Assembly: GCA_030141605.1 (NCBI GenBank)
Contig: JAQGDQ010000400.1
Location: 1-64,000 of the forward strand
Length of the DNA stretch: 64,000 nucleotides
From: Tubiluchus corallicola
Lineage: Eukaryota > Priapulida > Priapulimorpha > Priapulimorphida > Tubiluchidae
Direction of reading: 5' to 3'
This document shows, piece by piece, positions 12,244-27,151 of the stretch; positions within the stretch are counted from its first letter, which is position 1; each line of letters starts with the position of its first letter. The notes beneath the pieces were generated by a model. It was not told the origin of the DNA. It did not search any database and saw only the letters and a list, made by a program, of their open reading frames with translations. The translations under genes were made by a program, and so were the position numbers.

Positions 12244-15200
12244 GTAAGTCTTCTATTCCCTTATATATAACTATAATGATAATCGTAGTACTTCTGTGAA
12301 TTTTCGCTTTCTAGGTTTAGAAGGTGGAAGCAATGTTTTTTTCAGGTGCGCATTTCGTGCTACTGTTTCCTCTATGGGTTTGGAAAAGTTTCTGAACAGA
12401 GTTGTGAAAGCTATAAAAATGATTAATTGAATTAATGTAGTGTAAAACTGCTATTGATTAATTTAGTTTTAATGCGTATACGATAATAGGCTTTTTTGCT
12501 GTACAAAATTGACTTATTGTATGTTGTTGAAATTTAGCTTACTTATTGTGTAATGCGATTATATGCTATATAAGCTATCAGTGCTTCTTTTATCCTTCCT
12601 TTGCTGTGTTTACTTATGCATAATGTTTGGTTTGTTAAAAATACATGCTGCAGAATGAATGAACGAAAGAACAAGTGATGGAATGAATTACTTAATGCAA
12701 ATTGAACCGATTCTATTGATATAAACATTATATCAATGTCGTTATTGTTTTACATGTACAATAAATTCGTTGGAAATGTACTTTTAGTTAATAAGTTGAG
12801 TTACAGTCTCTGAGATAACTAGTTTCTTGCTGATCGTACCACATCTGGGCCATCTGGATTAAGGTCTGCAGGACTTATTTGCAAAAACAGACCGTCTCAG
12901 TGCTAGTACGTAATTACTACGTTAATGTGCGTTTATCAACTTTAGACGGCTTATCCTAACACCTGTGCTGAAAAGAAACCTCTTGTGCCTAACAGTAAAA
13001 AGTTTTCACCTTTAAGACAGAGATGGGTCAGATAAATAGTCTGTAAGAGCGAGAACAAGGAACTATTCAATGTTTGCCAAATTTCAAATAGTTTTAGTGT
13101 TTCTACTATGTTTTGGAGTTGCACCATTTGGTCCAAAATGTTCGCTTACTTACAATAGCAATGTATCACAGTATCTGCAGGACTTTCCCATGTGATCACA
13201 GATGCTTTGATGCAAAGCGAAGTCAGATAACAGATGCATTCCGCTGATGTTGTGATTATCTCTAAATGGAAAGTATTCAGAGCTATTGTCAGTGTGGGAA
13301 AATCATTGTAGCCACACAATGGGTGCATCTTGAAAGCGAGAAGGCGAGGTAAAGGGTTAATGCAAGGTTTTGTACGTCAATGATTTGACACGTTTCATTG
13401 TCGCGTGCATTGTTTAATGCATTTCTGCTGTTTGCTGTAGTTCTAACACGTGAAAATCACACGGTTGCTATCGCTACTATCTGACATTGAATAGTGAAAA
13501 AAAGAACTACACCTAATTCCGTTTTTAAGCTTTTTGTCTTTGTTCTACGTGACTTCTGTGAGACGTAACCTTATTTTAAAGTGGAGCAGTTCGGAGGCTT
13601 GGCCTTCAGAAGATTGAAAGTGAAGTTTGCGTAAATTCTGCATTTGACTTGTACGACGAATCGACGATAAACCTATTATTAACAGCTCAAACCTTTCAAA
13701 ATAATTAGAATTCAAAATAAATAATTGAAAATAACTGACTTATGCATTGTTTGCACATTTTATTATCGGGATTATATTCACATTGGCAGATTAGAACAAA
13801 ATGTCACTTTATTTAACTGCATTAGTACTGTCTGACACATAATAATTACACGTGTTTTTTACAGAAACAATTTGATTGAACGAGAATATTTTTTATATTT
13901 CTTTAGTTGGCTATTAGCAGTATTACTTTGTTGATAATGCAAGTGCAGATTTTCATACGTTAGTTAGTAAAAAGATACATCACGATAGAGATTTGCATTT
14001 AGATGATTTTTGCAATTAAATTATATATAGAATGATTAAAGTGACGTAAATTTTGGCTTAACAGCTTTCACGTATTTATGCTGAACTTTTACTAAATTTG
14101 GACTAATGCCTTGTTATTACATAATCGACGGAAATTCACGTGTGTAAATCATACAAGTCTCTTCCCACATGTACAATGTTTCAGGGAAAATCCTTGAAAA
14201 TACAGGCTGCCCCGGAGAGTCATGGAAAAGTCAGGAAAAAGATAATTTCATAAAAAAGTCAGGGGAAGTGGAAAGAGTTGCAAAAATTATCACCATGAAC
14301 CGATATTCTTCCAAACATATTTTTCAGTGATTCGTGTTCAAATAAAATTTTGCTATGACAGGCTCCCAGTTTCGATTTCTGTTCCAAAAATAATGATTGG
14401 ATTAAGAAAGTTATTTAATGTGATTAGTGTAATTTCATTAGCACTACTGCAACTGTGTCAGCACATATATCGTATATGTATGAATGTCCATACACAAAAA
14501 TGTTTGAATATGTATACTGGTAATACAATTTCTATTTATGTCTTGGTCATGAAAAATCAATATTTAATCAGGGAAATTTATTTTAAAATTCTGTGAGAAC
14601 CCTGAATATAAGTTTACGTAGTTTAGCGTTAGTTTGCATACCTCAAATCCTGTAATATGCCTAGCACACAGGCAAACATGTCTGAGAATGTATCGTTTAG
14701 CTCTAGTAGTTCTCAAGGGTTTTAAGGGAGACACAAATACGCAGTAATGATTTCTAATTAAATTTTAATCACTCGCTTGATCGTATTGTAGGGAATGTCG
14801 GCGTCGGAAGATGGGAATTACGCCATGTTAATTGCGGATAAATCATTATCGTAACAATGGCGCTACTAATTAGCGCGTGAAGAGCTATCCGCATTCCTGA
14901 GCGTGATGCGTGTGTTGAGTTCTTAGTAACTGATTGTAGGCGTTATGATCAGTAGATGTTGCTAAAGCTATATCCAGACCTAGCCGTGAATGGTAATCGG
15001 TTTTCAAACGTGTATGCTCACTTAAGTTTTGCTCATTCGTTCTTATTTATTTAATAGCTGTATTATTCATTTTCATTCATTCAGTGAATTATTCATTCGT
15101 TCTATCATTCATTTATTCCCCTTTTTTCAATTTATTAATTAGATCGGCCTTTTCTTAAATAATTCGTTGGTTTGTTTGCTGAGTCAGTCGGGCGTTCATT

Positions 15201-18200
15201 CATTCATTCATTGAGTGACATTCAGCTAGTCTGTCAATTAGTCAGTCAGTCACTTCGATAATTTATTTCTTTTTGTATCAAATTAAAGAGTTAATATAAA
15301 ATTAGCATAGTACTAATTGTGCACGCTGAAATGTTTGGACTCAAAATCTTCCTGTATCACACAGGGATGAAAATTTTCCGCGGATACGCGGAATTCCGAG
15401 TTTCTGGAAGACCAGTAGTAGCCATTTTTGTAAATCGCTTAAATTCGTTGAGAAAATTTTTACGGACCCAGTACATTATTTCACAAGCTGACCGCTAGTT
15501 GGCAGGCCGTCACTTTGTTTACATCACGTACATCAGTGTAAACACGTGTATATCTCTATGTACAAAAATATAGAATCAATTGTGCAGAGTTATTTGAGTC
15601 AATTGCAGACAGTTTTTATAACTTTTGCATAGGAGCGGCCATTACTTAGGCGTTTTTGAGACAATTAGGTATCGTGTATCCTTGATTGTTGGGTATTTTA
15701 AATTATGCATGAAACAAGGTAATTGATATTTTAAGTCCACTTAGAGGCTCTCTATGGTCACAAAATTGCAATTTGTTACTGGCTCCAATGGGGTTTCGCC
15801 CCCTTTGAACCCCCATGGGGGCCTACGCGGCCCTGAAACCTCCGACTTGTTTTAGAGTTTTTTTGCAATTTGTCATTCTCATCCCTTATCACAGTGTGGA
15901 AACAGCCACACAATATTATTTAGTTTGTTTACAATGTTGATGGTCAGCACGGTGACCGGTAATAAGGTCATAATTTTGGTTAGGAAAAAGGTAACGGAAA
16001 AAAGTGGCAATTAATTTGCCTGGGCTAGTGTTGGGGTTTGGGCTAGAGTTATGCCTTTTTTCCTGTGACTTTTTAGCTGTGATCTTTTACCTGGATTCAC
16101 TCAGCACAATCGTATTTACAACACCATTAGATATACCAGTCAGTAAATACGACAGATTTATAGAAACAAGTGCGTTAGCTCTTCTACTTGGAAGAGGTTG
16201 CAAATCATTTAAATGCAGGAGAGGTATAACTAATTCAGATCTGTGTGTTTTGCGGTTTGGGCAGTCAAACCCCAGAACATTTAATTTTTCATTGTCTGTT
16301 ACCATTTGTTAAACAAGATACAAGAGTGAATCTCGAATGCGGCTTAGAAAATAATGACATTCGAAACATTCACAGAATGAGAGACACTAATGTAATTATA
16401 ATGTACATAGATATTGTAAAAGCGCTAAGCCAAAATGATCTTATAGTAAATTGATTATACATTGATTATAAATATTGGATATATATTTAAAATAAGTAGA
16501 TTGTAATGCAAAATCGTCAGCTTGTTTAGTAAGAGATTTATTTAATGTACATAGTGTATAGACTTATTTAACATTTTTGTACTTTTGTGCCCTGCAGCTA
16601 GAGGGCTTCTTGTATAATTTTCAATAAAGATGTTTAATAATAATCGTATTTGATTACGTCATGACTCCTCTAATTGATGATTGGCTTAATTACTCAGGTG
16701 ACTGCCGACTTGGCGAAAAGCTGCATTTTTCTACAAGACACGACAAGTGAAACTTGTTTACTGTGAGGTATTCGGTAGCTTGTCATAAACTTTACCCTCC
16801 ATCATTATTTTCTGTTTCCTAAAGAACGCGCTGGTGCAAAGGAAATCATAAAAAGCGACTCGGCTGGATATTTGAACGAGGCCTTCAGCCATAATACCCT
16901 CTTTACACTGTTCGGAAAGTTAGTTTGCGTTTTATGCTTGGTTTGGGTGAATTATGGGCATGCCCAGTCGGTCTGTCTACATTCTTTGGGTTACTTAGCG
17001 GGCTACTAATGCGCTGAAAAATTGCACACCTCTTCGCTACGGCTTGTCAAGGAAAAACCGCAATTTGTAATGGCTTTTGCATTTTGGGTTGGTATGTGGC
17101 ATTTTCTATGGATTTTACATTAGGAACGTGTTAGATTACTACACGTGCTCAAGAACATGACAGAAAGATAGATAGAGGAGATAGTATTAGGCCTGGTTCT
17201 AAACACTTTCACTTGTATTTTGAGATTGCACAAGTTTTTGCAGAATTTGGCAGCGTGTGTTCTATTTAACTATTTTCTTAGACACTTAGCTGGTGTCGAA
17301 TAGAGTCTTCAGCTCCAATTAAAGGAAGAAAGGATGATTTTTCATATACTACCCCATTTTCAACTACGATAAAAATATATTTTAACACGATTAACACTGC
17401 AAAACCGTTTCAGATAGTTAAATAATAAATTAAAAACTTAATTAACGGCGCGCGAGTCCAGCTATTGGTGACATCACAAACTAACATAATTTTCAACAGC
17501 AAAAATATTCCACGAGCGTGTTTCACGTGTTTGCAAAAGCGAAAATTGAAGTACAGTGCTACTGTAAGATATTCAGTGTGTTGTACTAAAGCTAGGCAAG
17601 TTTTAAGATAAAAATTCAAATTTCAAATTTATCGCTTTGCTAACACACGAGCTGTTGAATGCGTGTAGTTCGTCACAAACCAACACATCTGAACTGAGAC
17701 GTACAGCACCTGTTTTTTGTGTAATGCGCTTCCGAAATGCAGGCGCTAGTGCCCGTGTATCTAGCGAATGGCAAAATGCATGTAATAGTGAAGAACTAGT
17801 GGCACAAACGTGAAATTGCATTTGTGTGGTAATAATTCTTTCTCGTAAGTCGTTTTTGAAAAAAAATAACGTGTTTCCTTTCAATATTTTAAAGTAGATT
17901 GTTTTGACATACAGTTTAACATTGGGTCCGGTTTCCTTTAAAAAGTTTTGTTTCTTTGAAAACTTTTGTGGTATGATAGCAGAATATTCGTAGTGTTCGG
18001 TGTACAAGATAAGTCTATGTCCCGTCTGTAAGCGATTTCTGTTTTATAAAAATAGAAAGCGCCCTTTTATCGAGTGTTGCACGCCCATATTGTGTGTACG
18101 ATAAGTGCAACAATAACAGCGACGACGATGACATTCTTCTTCTTCTTCTCAGCTTTTCCCTATGCGGGGTCGCCGTTTAGCGACGACGATGACATTAATA

Positions 18201-21200
18201 GTAGTAATAACAGCAAAGATAAGATGAGTCCAAGCGCCGTACCTTTGTGAAAACGGTATTTTGTTAGTCTCTGGACTTACAAGTCTGTAAAAATGAAACA
18301 CTAACATGCTGTACAGAAATTTGTTGAAAAACTTAATACCTCCAAACCGTTTATATTATATACGTGCTCCTCTGTTGGGCCACAACAGTTCTTTTGGAGA
18401 CTTCTCGAAAGGCCTTTCACATCGACAATTGAAGGTTACACATAATAATTGTATTAGAAAAATAGAAAGCTGTTTACGTTACCGTTTGATTGTGGTGCTC
18501 GGCAAACGTTTATAGATCAAAATATTCCGTATTTTGATGTCATATTACGAAAACGTTATTCACTGATCACACGTTTGATTAATTCTGATAATAATATTAT
18601 TTGTTGTTTAAAGAAAAACCGGATGATTGTGTAAACATTAGTTCATAATAACGAATGCTGTAAAATATAGAAAACTACGGTATCTTTTTTAAATCAAAGC
18701 TTAGATTAAATAATAATTACCTCGGATACTTAAGTTTGTTAAACTTTCAAAACTACGCGTGGCTCAGTGCATCTACTAAGATTGGTAGCATCGTCTTTTT
18801 GTCACATTCGCGTGGCCGACAAATAGAGGGCGGTACCGTGATAACCATGATCATGAACTGCTGTGTTAGTTTGTGACGTCATATGATGTAAAGCCCATTT
18901 CCATGATAGCGTTTAAACAGTAACACTTATGCAAATGTGCTTGATGCGCAAGGGAAGATGCCTGCCAATGCACAAACTGTGGTTAGTTTCTGACGTAAGA
19001 AATAGCTGTGTTCGGTTGCCGTTAATTAACTTACTAAGGTAATTATTCAAATATGACAAACAGTTGCTAACTTTCATAGTCTAAACAATCGACCGGTTTT
19101 CGTTTAAGAAATTCAGATACTCAAGTTACATCTAAATTGCGTTTTTTGGCGTTTATTAACATTGTACAGGTAATTCGATGCATTTTAACAAAAATTGTAA
19201 CTTAAAAACATTTATTTCATTAATTTTATCTTATAATTTTTTGTACATTTTAACTATTTACTATAAATATGTTTCATGAACCTCGTGTTCGAAATAAAAT
19301 AACTTACTTACTCAACATTGATCAGATTTGCCATTTTTATACATTTTTTGTACAATACGTCACACTGCAACCCGACATCTTAATCTCAACAGCAGAACCT
19401 GCTTATGACGTTAATGATTGTGACAGGAGCGGAATCTACCTTATTATTATTATTAATATTAGTCGTCTAAGCTTAGATGCCGAATCAACAGAGATGCCTT
19501 AGCCACGCTTGGACATTTGTTCAAAATCCCGTCCCCCTCAAAGAGGATAAATAGCTTAGAGTAGTATACCCCAGCTGGCGCCCAGCCATTTACAAACCAT
19601 TACCCAGCATTGTCTAACTTCGGTGGTTAAGCACACACCGAGTAAATGGCCTAGTAAACCCCAGCTAACGCCCAGCCATTTACAAACCATTATCCAGTAT
19701 TGTTTAACTTCGATCGTTAAGCACACACCCAGTAAATAGCCTAGCAAACCCCAGCTGGCGCCCAGCCATTTACAAACCATTACCCAGCATTGTTTAACTT
19801 CGGTCGTTAAGCACATACCGAGTAAATGGCCTAGTATACCCCAGCTGGCGCCCAGCCACTTACAAACCATTACCTAGCATTGTTTAACTTCGGTCGTTAA
19901 GCAAACACCGAGTAAATGGCCTAGTATAGCCCAGCTGGTGCCCAGCCATTTACAAACCATTACCTAGTATTGTTTAACTTCGATCGTTAAGCACACACCG
20001 AGTAAATGGCCTAGTATACCCCAGCTGGCGCCTAGCCATTTACAAACCATTATCCAGTATTGTTTAACTTAGGTCGTTAAGCACACACCGAGTAAATGGC
20101 CTAGTATACCCCAGCTGGCGCCCAGCCACTTACAAACCATTACCTAGCATTGTTTAACTTCGGTCGTTAAGCACACACCGAGTAAATGGCCTAGTATACC
20201 CCAGCTGGTGCCCAGCCATTCACAAACCATTACCTAGCATTGTTTAACTTCGGTCGTTAAGCACACACCGAGTAAATGGCCTAGTATACCCCAGCTGGTG
20301 CCCAGCCATTTACAAACCATTACCCAGCATTGTTTAACTTCGGTCGTTAAGCACACACCGAGTAAATGGCCTAGTAAACCCCAGCTGGCGCCCAGCCATT
20401 TACAAACCATTACCCAGCATTGTTTAACTTCGGTCGTTAAGCAAACACCGAGTAAATGGCCTAGTAAACCCCACCTGGCGCCCAGCCATTTACAAACCAT
20501 TACCCAGCATTGTTTAACTTCGGTCGTTAAGCACACACCGAGTAAATGGCCTAGTAAACCCCAGCTGGCGCCCAGCCATTTACAAACCATTACCCAGCAT
20601 TGTTTAACTTCGGTCGTCAAGCACACACCGAGACCACTTGGCTGTTCCTCGCCCAACGTGTACTAATGAGTAATGGTGGCGCTACAGTTATGTGGAAAGG
20701 AATCACCAACAATGTTTGGCACGTGATAAATTAATAGATAAATTAATTCGAGTGGATAACACGCTGCTTTTGTGTAGTGAAAATACAAATGCATTTTTGA
20801 GCCTCGTAAATTATATTCCTCAATAGGAACTGTCGACCCATTTAAGCGTAATCTGTAAAAAGTGTAAGTAAGAAATTGCACTTCTCTTGTTTCGAACACG
20901 CTTATTACTACAATACTGCACTTGAAACAGTAGAGTTTCTATTGATTGGGCTGTTGCAAATTAGTCTATTCTCTGATACTATCACAAGCTGAAAGTGTGT
21001 TAGTAGGTTTGTATGTAAAAACATTTTATGCAGTATGAAGTGGTTTAGTTGGTGTTGTTACGTATTTTGCTGACCGTGTATTTTACGCATCAATCGCTGA
21101 GTTTACGTGCTTTGAATTTTTTACAACCTTTTTACTCGTGTATCTGTTATACATGTACGTGTAATGAGTATTGCATTCGATGTTTTAGGAATATTACCAT

Positions 21201-24200
21201 AATTACATACGTTGTGTAGTGATGCAGTCTTTATAATGTTCTCTACATTTTATAGTTTCGTCATTCTTGTATGTGTGTTTGCTTTTCAGCAAACTGTATA
21301 AGTTTTTGTGATCGAAATATGAAAATTTAAATTAATAACCTATATATTTCATGTTTACAACTCTAAAACTGAGAATACATGTAGTTTTATAACTGTAATT
21401 GGGATTTGATTAAATTATAAATGCAATAACTCGTCGTGTGCACATACACATACATCTTTATGGGTCATTTGAAGTTTTCAATCAATTAAACTTTTAAAAT
21501 TCTAATCTTTTAGCCACTAATTAGGTTTCCTTTTATAAATTGAAATTTGAATACTAAGCTTATATATTACCTCTTAAGGTAAACAGGGAAATAGGAAGAC
21601 GGTGAAGAATCTCTTTGTTCTAACCTTCAACGCCGTTTGCTAATTAAGAAGCTTACATGAATGATAAAGTATTTTTACCTGAGCTGGTATTTAGTGACAA
21701 CTAAGCTAGCACAATAGCAGACGCTAATTAGTACCGCTGGGCTTAAACCGATTTGTCTTTGTCGAATTTTTGTACCATAAAAATAATGATATCATTAAGA
21801 TTTTTGCGTCTAAGTGTTTCCGTTGCTCAAGCAGGCTTTTCCTTGTCGATAGGTAGTAGAAAATTGAGGTGCAACTTTTGAGTTTTTTTCTCTTTCCGGT
21901 GACGTGTACGAATAAATTGTCATTTTCCACGACCAAGTGAAATTTTTAATAAATGCGCGGCCTTCTCTGTTGCTAATCGTAATTTCTATACAGAAGGTTA
22001 TTCGGGCGCTGCGAATTACGCCCAGCTCATAAATACTGTCACACAAATCATCATCATCATCATCATCATACGCCCGTCACATCTATTGTAGATATTGGGC
22101 AGGCAGAATTCTAAAATAAAAGAAATCTGCCTTCAGACAGGTAAACGCAGCAGTAATCCAGCAAAAAACTAGACACTGCTACGCCAGTGGCTTGTCAGCA
22201 CCACTTCCGTCACACATAGACAGAAAGTCACACACTTCCAGCGTAGTCACACATAGGCAGAAAATCACACTCTTCCAGCGTAATCCATTAATTTACTTTA
22301 TTGCTTGATTTCGTACCGAACGTATTTTGATTTTAAACGGAAGCTTTCAATGAGAGCTTACCATCGGTTCTGACATCGGTTCATCAAGTCGTTTCATGGT
22401 GGATTTTTGTGCCTTTGCTGTTATTGTTTGGCATATATGTTTGTTTAATTAGGCATTTATCAACAACGTATAAAATTTAAAAATTACCAGTAAATGCTCC
22501 AAAAATATTTTGTGTAAAATTGGAGCTACATTGAAATCATCTCAGTTTTTCAGTGCCATTAACACGCGAAATATCTTACACATATAGCTCACCTGTAGTT
22601 TTCCTGTAGTTGTATAATTAGTGGAACAATGACGGCTATACGTATAATAGTTTTGTTTATAATTTTACTCAAGCACGCATTGTGAGTTAGGAAATTTCAC
22701 AATAACTATTTGATACATAAAACCAGACTGATTAGAACCGTCATTACATCAAGTGTTTAATGTTTTAAACGAAGGTTTCATTGTTCTCTGTAGAATCGTT
22801 TATCAATGTACCAGTTAAACACTGTGAGAGTATTGACCTGGGCTGTGTGCTCTTCACTAGCCGCCTAGGTATAATGTTCACACCTCTGTGCATTAGACCA
22901 TTACTTCGTGTGCTGGTATCGTAGTAGAAAACACTGCAGTTATCTAGTGTGATATCTAGTGGAGTAACACGCATCTGCAGAATGGTCTAATTGGCTCACT
23001 TTAAGTCTCTTGTGCATTTTTTTGAAATTGATCCGGGCAGTTGAAACTATGCCTCATCGTTGTACATTGTATGTGACGTTGACATTGTTGGAGAACCTTG
23101 TCATGTGATTTCTGGAATCTGGAAGAATCTTGGACACAAGCGTTTCCTGGAAAACGGAAGTTGAAGGCACCTACTCTGAGTCACCAAGAGAACCTTGGAC
23201 ACAAGCGTTTCTTGGAAAAGGGAAGTTGAAGGCACCTGCTCTTATTCATGTATTGTTTTCACTTGCAGCATTAATGTCAGCATCTATACATCTTCGAGTG
23301 TATTCTTTGCACGAGTTTTAGGGAGATGTTTGCCAAGAAAAGGGTTCACTGGGTGTCGACTGAATTCCTGATCGAACATGAATATCCGGATATTAAAATG
23401 CATTTACCCAACAAGTGCATCTTAAGCCCAGAAATGCTTAGTGTAGCTCGTAAAATGGTCTGCCTCAAGGTATGCTCAATCTAGGTTCGAATCTTCATAT
23501 TGTAGTGTCATATAGCTTCTCTTCTTTCTTTTTTCTTAAATTAACAAACAGATTCTGGGCCTGGGTTTCTCTGACGCGTTTTCGCTGTTTGAAATTCTCC
23601 TTCGCTCCTGTGTCCTCCTTTACATCGTAACCTTTAGTTTAGTTTAGTTTAGTTTATTACTATCACATTCAGTACAATATAATGACATTAAGCACACAGT
23701 GACATCAAAAGTATTACGTCACACTGTATCAAATTGCTATGTTTCATACACTATCGTAAAAGATTAATTGTACTGCAGTGGGCTAGAGAAGCAAAGGCTC
23801 GTGTAAGCCCACTGTTATGTGAACCTGATAAAAAAGAATTAATTTCTTACCATATACCTCGCTGCATTATGCCATCATTGACAGGCGTCTAGCAACATCG
23901 TATTCGTAATGATTAGTTATTACAGTTAACTAGCACTCACAACGAGCACAATTATCACCATCATGGTTATGAACATAGTGATCATAATGGCGGTATTACT
24001 CTACTTCTATCACTCTGTCATTACCGTCAATGCGTCGTCTTCATCATCATTATCGTAATCAACATCAATCCGTCGTCTTCATCATCATTATCGTAATCAA
24101 CATCAATCCGTTGTTATTCTGAGTACCTGTGTGATGAATCTAATCATTTGAAATTGTGAGCATTTTCAGCTTAGATTTTATAGTGATGTTGCGACAGTAA

Positions 24201-27112
24201 AATTCTGCATTCGTCACAGATTTGCAGCGCCGTACAATTTAAACTGCTTTAATTATGTCGTGTCATCAAAGGTCTGATTTTTTTCTTGAAATTTATTGTA
24301 AATAGAAGTTTGTTTAGCGAAAGTCGTACTGGTATGGTGAAATACTTTGCAGGCTTTGTTGATAAATGTACACCTAGTCTTAGACAATTTCAAATTCAAT
24401 TTCAATTTATTGCTCAAATACATAATTACAATGGCAAACACAATGCAGTACATACATGTCAAATAGTGCATACATATAAAGTTAATTCATAAAACCTTTG
24501 TGCAAAACGTTATGTCCAGTGTTAGTAATAACAATAATTAACATTTTTTGGTATAATTTGTATTACGTAGATAAGTTAGCTAAGTAATTAAATAGAAGTA
24601 CATTGATACAAATTCACAGTTAAATGTTGTATTTTTCAGCAATGAAAGAAAAGGAAAAAATGACTCGAGTTTTATTTGTTTGAGCAATATGAATAAAAGT
24701 TCATAAGTTATAAAATAATAATAAATGAGTTATAAAAGAATTCTGATCAAAGTTTGCTGCCGTAATGTTGATTTCTTCTTCTGTGGAGATAGACCGTCGA
24801 ATGCAACATGCAGTGTGGCTTATTGGCATTCGTTAATGACAGGTGTACAGTCTGTCGTTAGCTAACTGTTGTTGTTATTTCGCTTATTAAAATAAATTTA
24901 AGTCAACTAATATTTTTTCTCGTGCTACCATTAAGTTTCTACCCCATTCAGGCGCTACCCCACTCACAAGAAAGCAACTGATTAGCTCGTGCGCGTTACT
25001 GGACATTAATCTAGTTTTCACGATAGATTTATAATGGTTTGTGATGAAGGTTAAACTAAAACTTTTCAGTTTGCTTTCAATGGGTGGTTTGGGGCGAAGT
25101 TGTTCCAAGCAGTCGTAAACTCTGGGTGCGATTTCTGAGACTTGTTGTAAGCAACTTTATTAAGCAGTTTATGTGCCAACATTTAAAAATGAAAAAAAAC
25201 TTATTTAATATATTGTCTAACATTTTTAAATAATATCTTTTTCATTGGGTGTAAAAAAAGAAAAATCCATTAAAAGTGTGACGACGATGCAGGATTGATG
25301 CTTGTGTTTTTACTCAGCCAAAACAAAAAAGATGTTAGTGGCAGAAATGTACTGTGCTGTTTAGCAAAAACCGCGAAAATTTGCTCAAAAAATAACAGTC
25401 TATACAGTTAGTGCCAAAGCGTTGCGCTACTTTCATAATACTAAAATGCTAAAAAAATTGAATCATTTAGGCGTATTTGCTTCGATTCTATCACATTTCT
25501 TCAGTCTCTTCCCGGAATCTTATTGGGAACTGATACATTATTTTATATGAGCTATAAGTGAGTTAACAAACTCATATTCGTATGATTGTATCACCCCATA
25601 TCTTCACTAACTTCCGTAACCTACATATAATTTGCCCTGGAGTCTCGCGGGTCACGGTAACAACGATATGAATTTATATGCTTTAGTGATAAAGCAAGAA
25701 TTTTTATTCATCGATTAGCTACTCATTTGTAGTATCATCATTTTGTTACATTTTTACTTTTTTATTCATTTTTCTTTTAAATTAAAGCGTGTTAGATCTT
25801 AAAAGTTGCTGCGCGTTTTTTGTTGATGTAAATAACCTGCTAGTTCCTTCGTAGGATTTTAATTTTTCATGCATAAACTGTCATCAAGGTTCTATGCCAG
25901 GACCTGAAATTGACTTTCTCGTGTTTTTAGTTCTCTGGCTTCCCGGCAATTGCTAAATTGCACTCATGTGGTTTATTGTTCTCGCAAATATCGTTGATCT
26001 TGAAGTGTGAATGAAAAGTCAGCCGATTTACAAAAACAAGCATTTATACCTGGGTAGTTTTGGCATTTTCTATTCGGTCTATTGTGCATCCTGTAAACGT
26101 ATCTTTGTCTAAAGCTTTGTTTCCATTGGGTTAGAAATCCGTGCAGTTTCTTGTTTTTACTTCTTTAGTAAAGCACGTGCTTATACCTTGTTCGTTTCCT
26201 GGGTGATTAGCTTTGATCAACAGTTTGATTAGCACCGCATTTAAACGAACGATCATGCTGGATTTACAAAAGTAATTATGGTGTCTTTAATGCAGTTTTA
26301 GTTCGTTTGCCTTCACGTACCCTGATTCAGATAAATTGCTTTTCGTAGAACAGACATCATAACTATTGGCAATTCTTGCTAATTGATCTGCTAATCCACA
26401 CGCTCACTGCTGCTAATATTTTACCAGACCGGTAAACTGACTTTGTGTTATTTGCCAAGGGATTGAGGCCAATTAAGAAGTTTGCAAGTTTCATAAACAT
26501 TTAGTTAGTCTCTTTCCGTGTGATTATTAACAACAATACAAGTGTAGGACACAATTCACTCATCTTCGTAGTTCAACCTTTCAGGAAGTAGCAGCTAATC
26601 ATTAATTTCACAAACTTTCTTTTAACATAATGAAATATTATTTGTTTGTTGTGCATGAGTGACATTTGTCTCTCTCTCTCTCTCTCTCTCCCTCTCTCAT
26701 GCTCACTCACTCTCTCTCTCTTTCCTCTTCCTTTGTCTCTCTCTTCCTCTTTCTCTCCCTCTCTCATTCTCACTCATTCACTCTCTCCTTCCTCTCTCTC
26801 CCTCTCTCTTTCTGACTCACTCTCTCTTCCTCTCTCTTTCTCTTTCTCACTCACACTCTCTCTCTCTTCCTATCTCTCTCTCCCCCTCTCTCATTCTCAC
26901 TCATTCACTCTCTCTTCTCTCTCTCCCTCTCTCTTCCTTTGTCTCTCTCTTCCTCTCTCTCTTGCTCCCTCTCTCATTGTCACTCACTCACCCTCTTTTT
27001 CTCCCTCTCTCTTCCTCTTCCTCTCTCTCTCTTCCTTTCTCTCTCTCTCTCTCTCACTCACTCACTCACTCTCTCTTTCCTCTCTCTCTCTCTCTTTCTC
27101 ACTCTATCTCTC

Positions 27113-27151
<39 letters not shown>

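Noticed and set aside
19556-20666. Repeating 30-residue frames
   Set aside because: The 90-bp period keeps frames open by arithmetic; several units contain stops and both strands are equally open.
23436-23510. Functional tRNA gene
   Set aside because: Box A and box B are present but the stems do not pair well and no clean acceptor stem exists.
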